64,000 nt of DNA from Ruegeria sp. R13_0 (lineage in GTDB: Bacteria > Pseudomonadota > Alphaproteobacteria > Rhodobacterales > Rhodobacteraceae). Numbering within the stretch: the stretch's first letter is position 1; each line of letters begins with the position of its first letter. The position numbers and the translations under genes are program-made. The DNA lies in NCBI RefSeq assembly GCF_017743995.1, contig NZ_JAGHRB010000002.1, positions 124,001-188,000 of the forward strand, read 5' to 3'. The notes beneath the pieces were generated by a model. The model was not told the origin of the DNA. It was given only the letters and a program-made list of their open reading frames with translations, and made no database searches. This document shows positions 27,475-35,399 of the stretch, piece by piece.

Positions 27475-29952
27475 TTATGCCGGAACTGCAGCTGGAGCAT
27501 CCGTTCTGGGACGCTCAGACTTCGGATCATAAGCCGCTTCGCCAAGGATACGCCCCTTGCGTGGACAGCCGGCGATCACAACCTCGACCTCAGTGCCGGG
27601 GACATTCACATGTGGCTTGACGAAAGCAAAGGCGAGGATCTTGCCGACGCTATGACCATAGGCAACCGAAGCGGTCGCGCCCACAACATCGCCGTCGATG
27701 CGGATTGCCTCGCCCCCATGACCGTCTTCGATGCCGTCCGGCTCGATTTCAAGATAGGCGCAGATCCAAGGCATTTGACCGGCTTGGGCCTGTGCGGCGC
27801 TGGCCCGCGTAGCCTCAACCCCCAGATACTCTTTGTCCAGCTTGAAGAATCGGCCCACATTCGCCTCGGGCAAAGTGACCTCATTTGTCAGCTCACCAGC
27901 GCCAGGGAAGGCTTTCTCCATCCGCAGACTGTTCATCGCGAACGAGCCGTAGTTCTCGATCCCGAATGCCTCACCCGCGGCCCACAGCGCGTTGTAGACG
28001 TCAACGCAAACCTCATCCGGCATGTGGAATTCCCAGCCCAATTCACCCGCATAGGACATGCGGAAGGCCCAAACCTTGTGCCCGGCGATGGTGATTTCCT
28101 GCGCCGACAGCCACCGGAAACCGGCATTGGACAGGTCGGCATCGGTGCATTTGGCCAGCACCTCGCGGGATTTTGGCCCGTTCAGGGACAAAGCCGACCA
28201 ATCTTCGGAGAGCGTTTTGACGGAGACGGTCTCTCCCGCGAGGTTCTGGTTCAGGTGATCGACAAGGCGTTGCTCGAAGAACGCGGCGCAGACCAGATAG
28301 TAGCGATCTTCGGCCATGCGCACGATCGTGGTCTCAAGCTCGATCCGCCCTCTGCGATTCAAAAAGTGCGTCAGCGTGATCGAACCGTCTTTCTGAGGCA
28401 TCTTGTTCGCGGTCAGGCGATCCAGCAGCGCATAGGCATCCGGCCCCGAGACCTCAACCTTGGTGAATGCGGTCACGTCCATGATCCCCACGCGCTCACG
28501 CACGGCCTGACATTCCAGCGCAACCATGTCGAAGACCTCGTTGCGGCGGAACGAGTAGTGGTCGCGCTGTTCCACGCCATTACGGGCAAACCAACGGGGG
28601 CGTTCGTGGCCGAAGACCTCCTCATAAACCGCGCCGTTTTCCTTGAGGAACTCATAGAGCGGAGACGGTTTGATCGGGCGCCCCTCAAGACGGTTGAAAT
28701 GCGGAAAGGGAATCTCGTGGCGCAGTTTGTAGTCTTCATGCGCCTTGACGACCTGCCAGTCTTTCTTGGCGTAGCTGCCAAAGCGGCGCGGGTCATAGTC
28801 GCGCATGTTGATATCGGCAGCGCCGTGAACCATCCATTTCGCCAGTTCGCGGGTCAAACCCGGACCCCAGCCAATGCCGATCTGCGTGCCGCAGCAGCAC
28901 CAGTAATTCTTAGCGCCCGGTGCGGGGCCAACCATCGGGTTGCCATCGGGCGGATGGCTGATCGCGCCATGCACCTCACGTGTGATGCCCAGTTCGGCAA
29001 AGATCGGCATCCGTTCCAGCGAGTTCTCCAGCCACGGCATCACGCGGTCATAGTCGGCCTCGAACAGCCAGTTCTCGTACTCCCATGGGCATTCGTCATG
29101 CCACACAGAGTTCGAGTTTTCTTTCTCATAGATCCCGATCAGGCCCTTCTTCTGCTCCATCCGAATATAGCCCGAGACCATCTTGTCATCGCGGATCACC
29201 GGCAGTTCCGTGTCCAGATCCTGAAATTCGGGCACGTTCTCGGTGACAAAATAGTGGTGTGTCATCGAGGTCATGGGCAGTTGAAGATCCGACCATTCGC
29301 CCATCTGCCGCGCATAGGTGCCGCCCGCGTTGACCACATGTTCGCAGGTGATCGTGCCTTGTTCGGTCTCGACCACCCATTCGCCTGCATCGTTCTGCGT
29401 GATGTTAGTCGCGCGGCAATGGCGGAAGATCTTCACACCTTTCTGCCGCGCCCCCGCCGCCATCGCCATGGTCACATTCGAAGGGTCAACATGGCCATCA
29501 TCCGGCGTATACAGCGCGCCTAAAACACCATCGAGATTGTAGAACGGGTGCTTTTCGGCAATGAACTCGGGGGCCACCAGCTCGATATTGAAGCCGAGGG
29601 CGCGACCTACGGACAGCGTGTGGCGCAGCCAGTCCATCTCATCCTCGGTATAGGCCAGCCGGAACGAGCCGCAACCATGCCAAGTGACGGCCTGTCCCGT
29701 CTCTTCTTCCAGCGTTTTCGAATAGAGGCCGATATTGTAGTCGACCATCTTGCCCAATCCATAGGAGCTTGTGGAATGAGTAATCTGGCCCGCCGCGTGC
29801 CAGGTCGAGCCGCTGGTCAGCTCGGCCTTTTCCAGCAGGATGGTCTCCTCTCCCCATCCTTCGTGGCCAAGGTGGTAGGCCAGGCCGCAGCCCATGACCC
29901 CGCCGCCAACAATGACGACCTTTGCGCGTTCGGGCAGTTCTTTCTTGGACAT
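27475..29952 (-). CDS. GcvT-family FAD oxidoreductase (dimethylglycine/sarcosine dehydrogenase-like)
   Basis: An 825-residue two-part flavoprotein. The N-terminal DAO-type domain has the FAD motif VVIVGGGVMGCGLAYHL, and the GSTWHAAGQ motif in which His52 is the position of covalent FAD attachment in the family. The C-terminal half is a GcvT/T-protein aminomethyltransferase fold (WFARNGVEQRDHYSF, then FRMSYAGELGWEFHMP). Such enzymes oxidatively demethylate N-methyl amino acids and pass the one-carbon unit to tetrahydrofolate. The ATG at 29952 matches the family start. It is divergent from the Rieske oxygenase (134 bases apart), and the two fit sequential demethylation of a betaine. Confidence 0.9.
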   Translation of the reverse strand: MSKKELPERAKVVIVGGGVMGCGLAYHLGHEGWGEETILLEKAELTSGSTWHAAGQITHSTSSYGLGKMVDYNIGLYSKTLEEETGQAVTWHGCGSFRLAYTEDEMDWLRHTLSVGRALGFNIELVAPEFIAEKHPFYNLDGVLGALYTPDDGHVDPSNVTMAMAAGARQKGVKIFRHCRATNITQNDAGEWVVETEQGTITCEHVVNAGGTYARQMGEWSDLQLPMTSMTHHYFVTENVPEFQDLDTELPVIRDDKMVSGYIRMEQKKGLIGIYEKENSNSVWHDECPWEYENWLFEADYDRVMPWLENSLERMPIFAELGITREVHGAISHPPDGNPMVGPAPGAKNYWCCCGTQIGIGWGPGLTRELAKWMVHGAADINMRDYDPRRFGSYAKKDWQVVKAHEDYKLRHEIPFPHFNRLEGRPIKPSPLYEFLKENGAVYEEVFGHERPRWFARNGVEQRDHYSFRRNEVFDMVALECQAVRERVGIMDVTAFTKVEVSGPDAYALLDRLTANKMPQKDGSITLTHFLNRRGRIELETTIVRMAEDRYYLVCAAFFEQRLVDHLNQNLAGETVSVKTLSEDWSALSLNGPKSREVLAKCTDADLSNAGFRWLSAQEITIAGHKVWAFRMSYAGELGWEFHMPDEVCVDVYNALWAAGEAFGIENYGSFAMNSLRMEKAFPGAGELTNEVTLPEANVGRFFKLDKEYLGVEATRASAAQAQAGQMPWICAYLEIEPDGIEDGHGGEAIRIDGDVVGATASVAYGHSVGKILAFAFVKPHVNVPGTEVEVVIAGCPRKGRILGEAAYDPKSERPRTDAPAAVPA

Positions 29953-30086
29953 CGCAGGATTCCTGTTCCAGAGTCGCAGATTTCTGTGGATTTGATAATC
30001 AAACAAATGTACCACGGTCAACACATAACGACACAAATGAACGCTATCCAAGGCAAGCCCCTCGGTTTCCAAGTTGAGGATCCATC

Positions 30087-31184
30087 ATGACCAAGCCGCT
30101 CACCCACTCGCTCGAGGCCCGCTACTACACCGATCCCGCCGTCTTCGAAGATGAGATGAACGGGCTGCTGGCGCGGACATGGCAATTCGCAGGACATGCG
30201 GCCGATATCCCAAATGTAGGCGACTATTTTGCCTTTCAGATTGCCGGGCAGAACCTGTTTGCCATTCGCGGTAGGGATGAGGTGGTGCGCACCTTCTACA
30301 ACGTGTGCCAGCACCGCGCACATGAGATGGTGACCGGAACCGGCAACACTCGGGTCGTGGTCTGCCCTTATCACCAATGGACCTATGAGCTGACGGGCGG
30401 GCTGCGCGCAGGGCCCAACATCAAATCGGTCCCCGGCCTTGAACGGGAAAAAATCTGCCTGACCGAAGTTCGGACCGAGATTTTTCTGGGTTTCATCTTC
30501 GTCAATCTCGACAAAGATGCCGCCCCGATGGACGACTGGTATCCCGGCGTGCGCAAAGAGATCGCCGAATTCGTACCCCATATAGATGACCTTGCGCCGC
30601 TGGAATGGGTCGAGATTCCGGAGGATTGCAACTGGAAGGTCTCGGTCGAGAACTATTCGGAATGCTACCACTGCCCATCGAACCACCCGACCTTTGCCGA
30701 GGGCGTAGTGAAGCCGGAAACCTATGACATCCGACCCGACGAACAGGGCGGCTACGTGCTGCGCCACACGACCGAGTGTCAGGCGCTGGACAAGATGACC
30801 TATCCGATCGACCTGTCGGTGCCCCATGCCGGAGACTATCAGTCGTGGTTCCTGTGGCCCATGTTTTCATTCCAGTGTTATCCTGGGAATGTGCTAAATA
30901 CCTATCACTGGCGCGCGGAAACCGTGGACACATGCACCGTCTGGCGGGGCTGGTATACAGAAGGCGGCCATGAAAGCGATGTGATCCGCGGGCTGGCCGT
31001 GCAGGATCGCGAAACCACAGTGGCCGAGGATATTCGCTTGGTCGAATCCGTGTATCGCGGCCTCAAGTCCAAGGGCTATGTGCCCGGCCCACTGGTTCTG
31101 GATCCCAAATGCGGCGTGATGAGCGAACATTCCATCGCCCGGCTGCAACAATGGATGCGGGACGGCGTAGACACACCCGCCTGA
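30087..31184 (+). CDS. Rieske non-haem iron oxygenase, alpha subunit (betaine demethylase-like)
   Basis: A 365-residue Rieske oxygenase. The 2Fe-2S ligands are Cys74/His76 and Cys93/His96 (NVCQHRAHE, VVCPYHQWTY). The mononuclear iron site is in NYSECYHCPSNH (His195 and His200). The C-terminal half is the SRPBCC catalytic domain. Sequence style and gene neighbours match enzymes that remove a methyl group from quaternary amines such as glycine betaine or stachydrine (GbcA/Stc2-like). The matching ferredoxin reductase is not in the window. No ring-hydroxylating beta subunit is present, consistent with the homotrimeric type. Confidence 0.88.
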   Translation: MTKPLTHSLEARYYTDPAVFEDEMNGLLARTWQFAGHAADIPNVGDYFAFQIAGQNLFAIRGRDEVVRTFYNVCQHRAHEMVTGTGNTRVVVCPYHQWTYELTGGLRAGPNIKSVPGLEREKICLTEVRTEIFLGFIFVNLDKDAAPMDDWYPGVRKEIAEFVPHIDDLAPLEWVEIPEDCNWKVSVENYSECYHCPSNHPTFAEGVVKPETYDIRPDEQGGYVLRHTTECQALDKMTYPIDLSVPHAGDYQSWFLWPMFSFQCYPGNVLNTYHWRAETVDTCTVWRGWYTEGGHESDVIRGLAVQDRETTVAEDIRLVESVYRGLKSKGYVPGPLVLDPKCGVMSEHSIARLQQWMRDGVDTPA

Positions 31185-31352
31185 CCTGAAACGCTTTTGG
31201 ATTCCGTACGGTAGAACCTGCCAATGCGCGGGTTGACCTGCGACTCATTGCTTTTGAATTTGGATATAAAGGCAAGTCCCATCTGGCAGGAGACCCGTCT
31301 GCCGGATTGGCTGACCAATAGTCAACGGGTCGCATAATCACGAGGAAGACCT

Positions 31353-31733
31353 ATGGATGACACACTGTTCGAAACCGGGCTAAAGCAACGCAAATCGACC
31401 CTGGGCGCAGAATATGTGGAAAAGAACCTTGCGGCGGCGGATGGTTTTACCCGCCCGTTTCAGGAGGCCATGACCGCCTGGTGCTGGGGCTTTGGCTGGG
31501 GCGACGACACGATTGACGCCAAGACGCGCTCGATGATGAACCTCGCCATGCTGGGTGCGTTGGGCAAGATGCATGAATGGGAGATCCACTGTAACGGCGC
31601 CCTGAACAACGGTGTTACCAAAGAGGAAATTCAGTCGATCATTCACGTGGTCGGAATCTATTGCGGTGTTCCTCAATCGCTGGAGTGTTTCCGCGTGGCG
31701 CGCAAGGTGTTGGAGGAACGGGATCTACTATGA
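31353..31733 (+). CDS. Carboxymuconolactone decarboxylase family protein
   Basis: A 126-residue AhpD/CMD-fold protein. Helical, with the conserved segments PFQEAMTAWCWGFGWG, RSMMNLAMLGALGK, EWEIHCNGALNNGVTKEEI and HVVGIYCGVP. It lacks the AhpD CxxC pair, having a single cysteine near His in EIHCNGAL, so it is the gamma-carboxymuconolactone-decarboxylase-like type and not the peroxidase type. It follows the Rieske gene by 168 bases on the same strand and may share its transcript. Role in the cluster unknown. Confidence 0.85.
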   Translation: MDDTLFETGLKQRKSTLGAEYVEKNLAAADGFTRPFQEAMTAWCWGFGWGDDTIDAKTRSMMNLAMLGALGKMHEWEIHCNGALNNGVTKEEIQSIIHVVGIYCGVPQSLECFRVARKVLEERDLL

Positions 31734-32063
31734 CGCCCGCTTTGGAACAGCGATCAAAGGTGTCGATTCCCACAACTGGCACCAGCGCAATCCCGCTGGA
31801 CCAGGCGTCTTTGGCACAACCGCGCGCGGGGACGCTTCAACATGAGACCATGTTGAAAACAAACAGCGATTCCCGGCAGGGTCACCAAATGGATTTTGCG
31901 CGCATTCGCGCTCAATTTCGCAGCTCTGCCCCCGGTTTTTACAGCGCCACAGCACAATTTGTTTCGCTGTTTCACCATCTTGGGTCTATTGTCTCAGGCA
32001 TCGGTCCGCTAAAAAGGCGGGCCACATAAAAAATGATCATCAAAACAGGGAGAACATAAACCA
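31734..32063. other. 330-bp intergenic region upstream of the TauABC-like operon
   Basis: No gene is supported. The 3' part must hold the promoter of the transporter operon; the ribosome-binding sequence AGGGAGAACATAAACC precedes the ATG at 32064. No clear inverted repeat or terminator was found. Confidence 0.4.
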
Positions 32064-33059
32064 ATGATCAAAAAGTATCTGCTCTCAACGGCCTGCGCCG
32101 GTCTTGCCGCGTTCTCGGCATCACAAGCAGCGGCCGCGGATGAAATCACCGTCGCCTATTTCCTCGAATGGCCGATGCCGTTCCAATACGCCAAGGCCAA
32201 TGGCACCTATGAAGAAGAGATGGGCGTCAAGATCAACTGGGTGTCCTTCGACACCGGGACTGCGATGTCGGCTGCTATGGCATCCGGTGACGTTCAGATC
32301 GCCGTGAGCCAAGGCGTTCCGCCTTTCGTTGTGGCCACATCAGCTGGTCAAGACCTGCAGGCCGTCGACGTTGCGGTGAGCTATTCGGACAATGACAACT
32401 GCGTCGTCGCCGAAGCTCTGGAAATCGACAAGACCAACGCCGGCGAGTTGAACGGCAAGAAAGTCGGTGTTCCGATCGGCACAGCCGCGCACTATGGGTT
32501 CCTGTCTCAGATGGCCCATTTCGGTGTGGATACTAGCTCGCTCGAGATCGTCGACATGGCACCCGCCGATGGCGCGGCGGCCTTTGCTCAGGGCAACCTG
32601 GACATGGTCTGCGGCTGGGGCGGCGCGCTGCGTCGTATGACTGAACATGGCAACGTATTGCTGACCGGCGCCGAGAAGGAAGAGCTTGGCATTCTGGTGT
32701 TCGACGTCACAAGCGCACCGACTGCTTTCATTGAAGAAGAGCCGGAACTGCTGTCCAAGTTCCTCAAAGTGACTGCTGACGCAAACGCGCAGTGGAACGC
32801 GGGTGACTCCAAGGACGAGATGCTGGCCGTGATCGCAAAGGATGCAGGTATGGACCTGGCCGATGCCGAGGCAACCATCGCGACCTTCACCTTCCCCTCC
32901 GCCGAAGAGCAGCTGTCTGACAAATGGCTGGGTGGTGGCGCGCATGAGTTCATGGGCGGCGTTGCCAATGTCTTTGTGGATGCGGGCAGCATCGACTCGG
33001 CGCTGGACTCCTATGAGGGCGCTGTAAACAGCGCGCCGCTGGCGGCCGCGTCCAACTAA
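32064..33059 (+). CDS. ABC transporter substrate-binding protein (TauA/NitT type)
   Basis: A 331-residue periplasmic binding protein. Signal peptide at residues 1-27 (LLSTACAGLAAFSASQAAAA), then ITVAYFLEWPMPFQYAKANG, typical of the NitT/TauT group that binds sulfonates, nitrate and similar small anions. A later NLDMVCGWGGALRRM segment and a long C-terminal helix are usual. The neighbouring ATPase and permease genes complete the importer. Taurine-type substrates are the default label, but the position beside a betaine-like catabolic cluster leaves another substrate open. Confidence 0.88.
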   Translation: MIKKYLLSTACAGLAAFSASQAAAADEITVAYFLEWPMPFQYAKANGTYEEEMGVKINWVSFDTGTAMSAAMASGDVQIAVSQGVPPFVVATSAGQDLQAVDVAVSYSDNDNCVVAEALEIDKTNAGELNGKKVGVPIGTAAHYGFLSQMAHFGVDTSSLEIVDMAPADGAAAFAQGNLDMVCGWGGALRRMTEHGNVLLTGAEKEELGILVFDVTSAPTAFIEEEPELLSKFLKVTADANAQWNAGDSKDEMLAVIAKDAGMDLADAEATIATFTFPSAEEQLSDKWLGGGAHEFMGGVANVFVDAGSIDSALDSYEGAVNSAPLAAASN

Positions 33060-33074
33060 TACAACATACATATT

Positions 33075-33104
33075 CCGGGGGCCGGTCATCCGGCTGGCCT
33101 TCGG
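33075..33104 (+). promoter_or_regulatory. Intercistronic GC-rich hairpin after the binding-protein gene
   Basis: GGCCGG, the loop TCAT and CCGGCTGGCC form a stable stem between the substrate-binding and ATPase genes, without a T-run. Such hairpins usually protect the 3' end of the binding-protein message so that more binding protein than ATPase is made. Confidence 0.5.
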
Positions 33105-33128
33105 AAACAACAGCAGGAAGGAAACGGA

Positions 33129-33935
33129 ATGCCTGAACTGGACATCATTGATTTGTCCATGCGCTTTGACTTGCCCAACGGTACCTCTGTGCAAGCCCTT
33201 CAGGACGTCACGCTCAGCCTTAAAGAAGGTGAGTTGGTCTCGGTCCTCGGGCCCTCGGGATGCGGCAAGACAACGTTGCTGAACATCGTCGCGGGCTTCC
33301 TTGCGCCCACTGCGGGCCGGGTCGAGTTGAATGGGCATGTGGTTGAAGGACCAGATGCGGAACGCGGCATGGTGTTCCAGAAAGGCGCCTTGTTCGAATG
33401 GATGAACGTGCGCGAAAATGTGGAATTCGGCCCGCGCATGAAGGGCATGCCCAAGGAAGAGCGCGACAAGATCTCGGACCATCTTCTTGAGGTCGTAGGC
33501 CTTCAGGACTTCAAGGAAAAGGCCGTCTATGAACTGTCAGGCGGTATGCAGCAGCGCGTGGCCCTGGCCCGGTGTCTGGCGAATGAGCCAGACGTGATCC
33601 TGATGGATGAACCTTTGGGCGCGCTGGACGCGCTGACCCGGGAAAAGATGCAGGGCCTGGTCCTGAAACTCTGGAAAGAGACGGGCAAGACCATCATCCT
33701 GATCACCCACTCGGTCGAAGAAGCCCTGTTGCTGGGTGAACGCCTGATCGTGATGGCCCCACGTCCGGGGCGTATCCACAAGGAATACAATCTGCCTTTC
33801 GCGGAACGCGGCGTGAACGCCGACCTTCGCGATGTCAAAAAGTCCGAAGGTTTCGCCGAAACCCGAGATGAAATCCTGTCGATGATCTGGGAAATGGAAG
33901 AAGAAATCATGGGCCGGACGGAGCAAGCAACATGA
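33129..33935 (+). CDS. ABC transporter ATP-binding protein (TauB type)
   Basis: A 268-residue ATPase subunit. Walker A is GPSGCGKTTLLN (residues 40-51), the Q-loop is VFQKGALFEWMN, the signature is ELSGGMQQRVALARCL, Walker B is VILMDEPLGALD and the H-loop ILITHSVEEAL. The FEWMN region and the LIVMAPRPGRI ending are typical of the NitT/TauT family. The gene overlaps the permease gene by 4 bases (ATGA). Confidence 0.92.
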   Translation: MPELDIIDLSMRFDLPNGTSVQALQDVTLSLKEGELVSVLGPSGCGKTTLLNIVAGFLAPTAGRVELNGHVVEGPDAERGMVFQKGALFEWMNVRENVEFGPRMKGMPKEERDKISDHLLEVVGLQDFKEKAVYELSGGMQQRVALARCLANEPDVILMDEPLGALDALTREKMQGLVLKLWKETGKTIILITHSVEEALLLGERLIVMAPRPGRIHKEYNLPFAERGVNADLRDVKKSEGFAETRDEILSMIWEMEEEIMGRTEQAT

Positions 33936-35197
33936 TCGTACTTCTGTTTTATATCGGCCTGTTCGGCGGCGCGTTTTTGATCGTTCACCTGCTGCGCAAG
34001 GGCCTACAAAGCCGTCAGGACTTTACCAGCCTGAAAACCGTGACTTTTGGCGATGAAAGCGCGGTGCGGGCGGATCGCGCAGCCTCGATCATCTCGGTGC
34101 TGGTCATTTTCCTAATCTGGGCGGCCTTCACCGGATCGAAACTGATCCCGCTGCATGTTCCGGGACCTTTTGTGGGGGAAACCCAATTTACCTACACGGT
34201 CGAGAATGCGGACGGCACGACTGATGACGCCACCGTCTTCATCCGCGTCCCCCCGTTCGGAGAAGACGCCGAAGATTTCGAGGTTGATCCAGGTACGGGC
34301 TTCGCCAAGGACGACGCCTTTGCGGCACCGACCGGGCGGTCCTCGACCATCTTGTTTGACAAGAACGACGACGCCAAACGCAAAGACGGCGCAAAGATCA
34401 TCGCGATCAACGGCAATCCGATCGGTCCCGACGAAAAAGTCAATGTTGGCGACGGTTCTGTATCACTAACCGGTAAGGGCGCCATCAGCTTTACCCCAGC
34501 CCAGGGTTTGCAAATGAACCCGATCTGGCTTCCTGCGCCGGAAACGGTCGTTGCGCGTTTCTTCGAGATCGCCAACGAAGGCTATCAGAACTTCTCACTC
34601 TGGCAGCATTTGGGTTGGTCGTTGTTGCGCGTCATCGCGGGCTTCATCGCCGGGGCCATCGTGGGTATTCCGCTGGGTTATGCGATGGGCTTGTCGGGCT
34701 GGTTCCGTGGTTGGTTCGACCCGATTGTCGAGTTCATGCGACCTGTCCCTCCGCTGGCGCTGATCCCGCTGGTCATCATCTGGTTCGGCATCTGGGAGAC
34801 CGGCAAGATCGTTCTGCTGTTCCTTGCGGCCCTTTGGATCATGACTATTGCGGCGCGTGCGGGGGTTTCGGGGGTTAATATCTCCAAGATCCACGCGGCC
34901 TATTCTCTGGGCGCGTCCAAATGGCAGATCATGCGTCATGTGATCGTCCCGAACTCTCTGCCCGAGATCTTCACGGGTGCGCGGGTCGCGATGGGCGTCT
35001 GTTGGGGCACGGTTGTTGCGGCGGAACTGGTGGCGGCGCAGAAAGGGGCAGGTATGATGATCATCGCGGCCTCAAAATTCCAGCTGACCGACATCGTGAT
35101 CATGGGCATCGTGCTGATCGGCATCATCGGCTACGGCATCGATATCCTGATGCGCAAGGCCGAGAACGTGCTGGTTCCATGGAAAGGTCGTAGCTGA
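33932..35197 (+). CDS. ABC transporter permease (TauC type) with Ig/cadherin-like insert
   Basis: A 421-residue permease, far longer than the usual 250-280. Two N-terminal helices (residues 3-20 and 48-67) are followed by about 120 extracytoplasmic residues (roughly 75-190), then the normal TauC-like core with WLPAPETVVARF, the coupling motif region (YSLGASKWQIMRHVIVPNSLP) and six helices. The insert contains FTYTVENADGTTDDATVFIRV-type strands (shown here in part) and later IIAINGNPIG, VGDGSVSL and ISFTPAQG. These resemble the strands of bacterial Ig/cadherin-like repeats but in permuted order. It could contact the binding protein or the outer envelope. Confidence 0.85.
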   Translation: MIVLLFYIGLFGGAFLIVHLLRKGLQSRQDFTSLKTVTFGDESAVRADRAASIISVLVIFLIWAAFTGSKLIPLHVPGPFVGETQFTYTVENADGTTDDATVFIRVPPFGEDAEDFEVDPGTGFAKDDAFAAPTGRSSTILFDKNDDAKRKDGAKIIAINGNPIGPDEKVNVGDGSVSLTGKGAISFTPAQGLQMNPIWLPAPETVVARFFEIANEGYQNFSLWQHLGWSLLRVIAGFIAGAIVGIPLGYAMGLSGWFRGWFDPIVEFMRPVPPLALIPLVIIWFGIWETGKIVLLFLAALWIMTIAARAGVSGVNISKIHAAYSLGASKWQIMRHVIVPNSLPEIFTGARVAMGVCWGTVVAAELVAAQKGAGMMIIAASKFQLTDIVIMGIVLIGIIGYGIDILMRKAENVLVPWKGRS

Positions 35198-35212
35198 CCT
35201 AAGTTACCAAAA

Positions 35213-35252
35213 ACACCGGCAGATGGGCCCGCTCGTCGATCTGCCGGTTTTT
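35213..35252 (+). terminator. Rho-independent terminator of the TauABC-like operon
   Basis: Stem ACCGGCAGAT / ATCTGCCGGT (10 bp) with a 14-nt loop, followed by six T. It begins 16 bases after the permease stop. Confidence 0.85.
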
Positions 35253-35399
35253 CTGTCCAAGCGTTTCTCTCGCCAACTACACAAGTTAGAGCGCAGATTG
35301 AAACCAACTGGCAACTGACGGTTGCAGCCCCTAAACTTGGCCTCGAACCTGACTGTCCGCGTCGTTGCGCCAGTCGTTACAGGCCGCCGTGGAGCTTCA

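Noticed and set aside
26722..29523. 933-codon plus-strand open frame
   Set aside because: It lies antisense to the enolase-superfamily and GcvT-family genes, with no recognisable domain, and its long open frame follows from the GC-rich codon usage of the real genes opposite.
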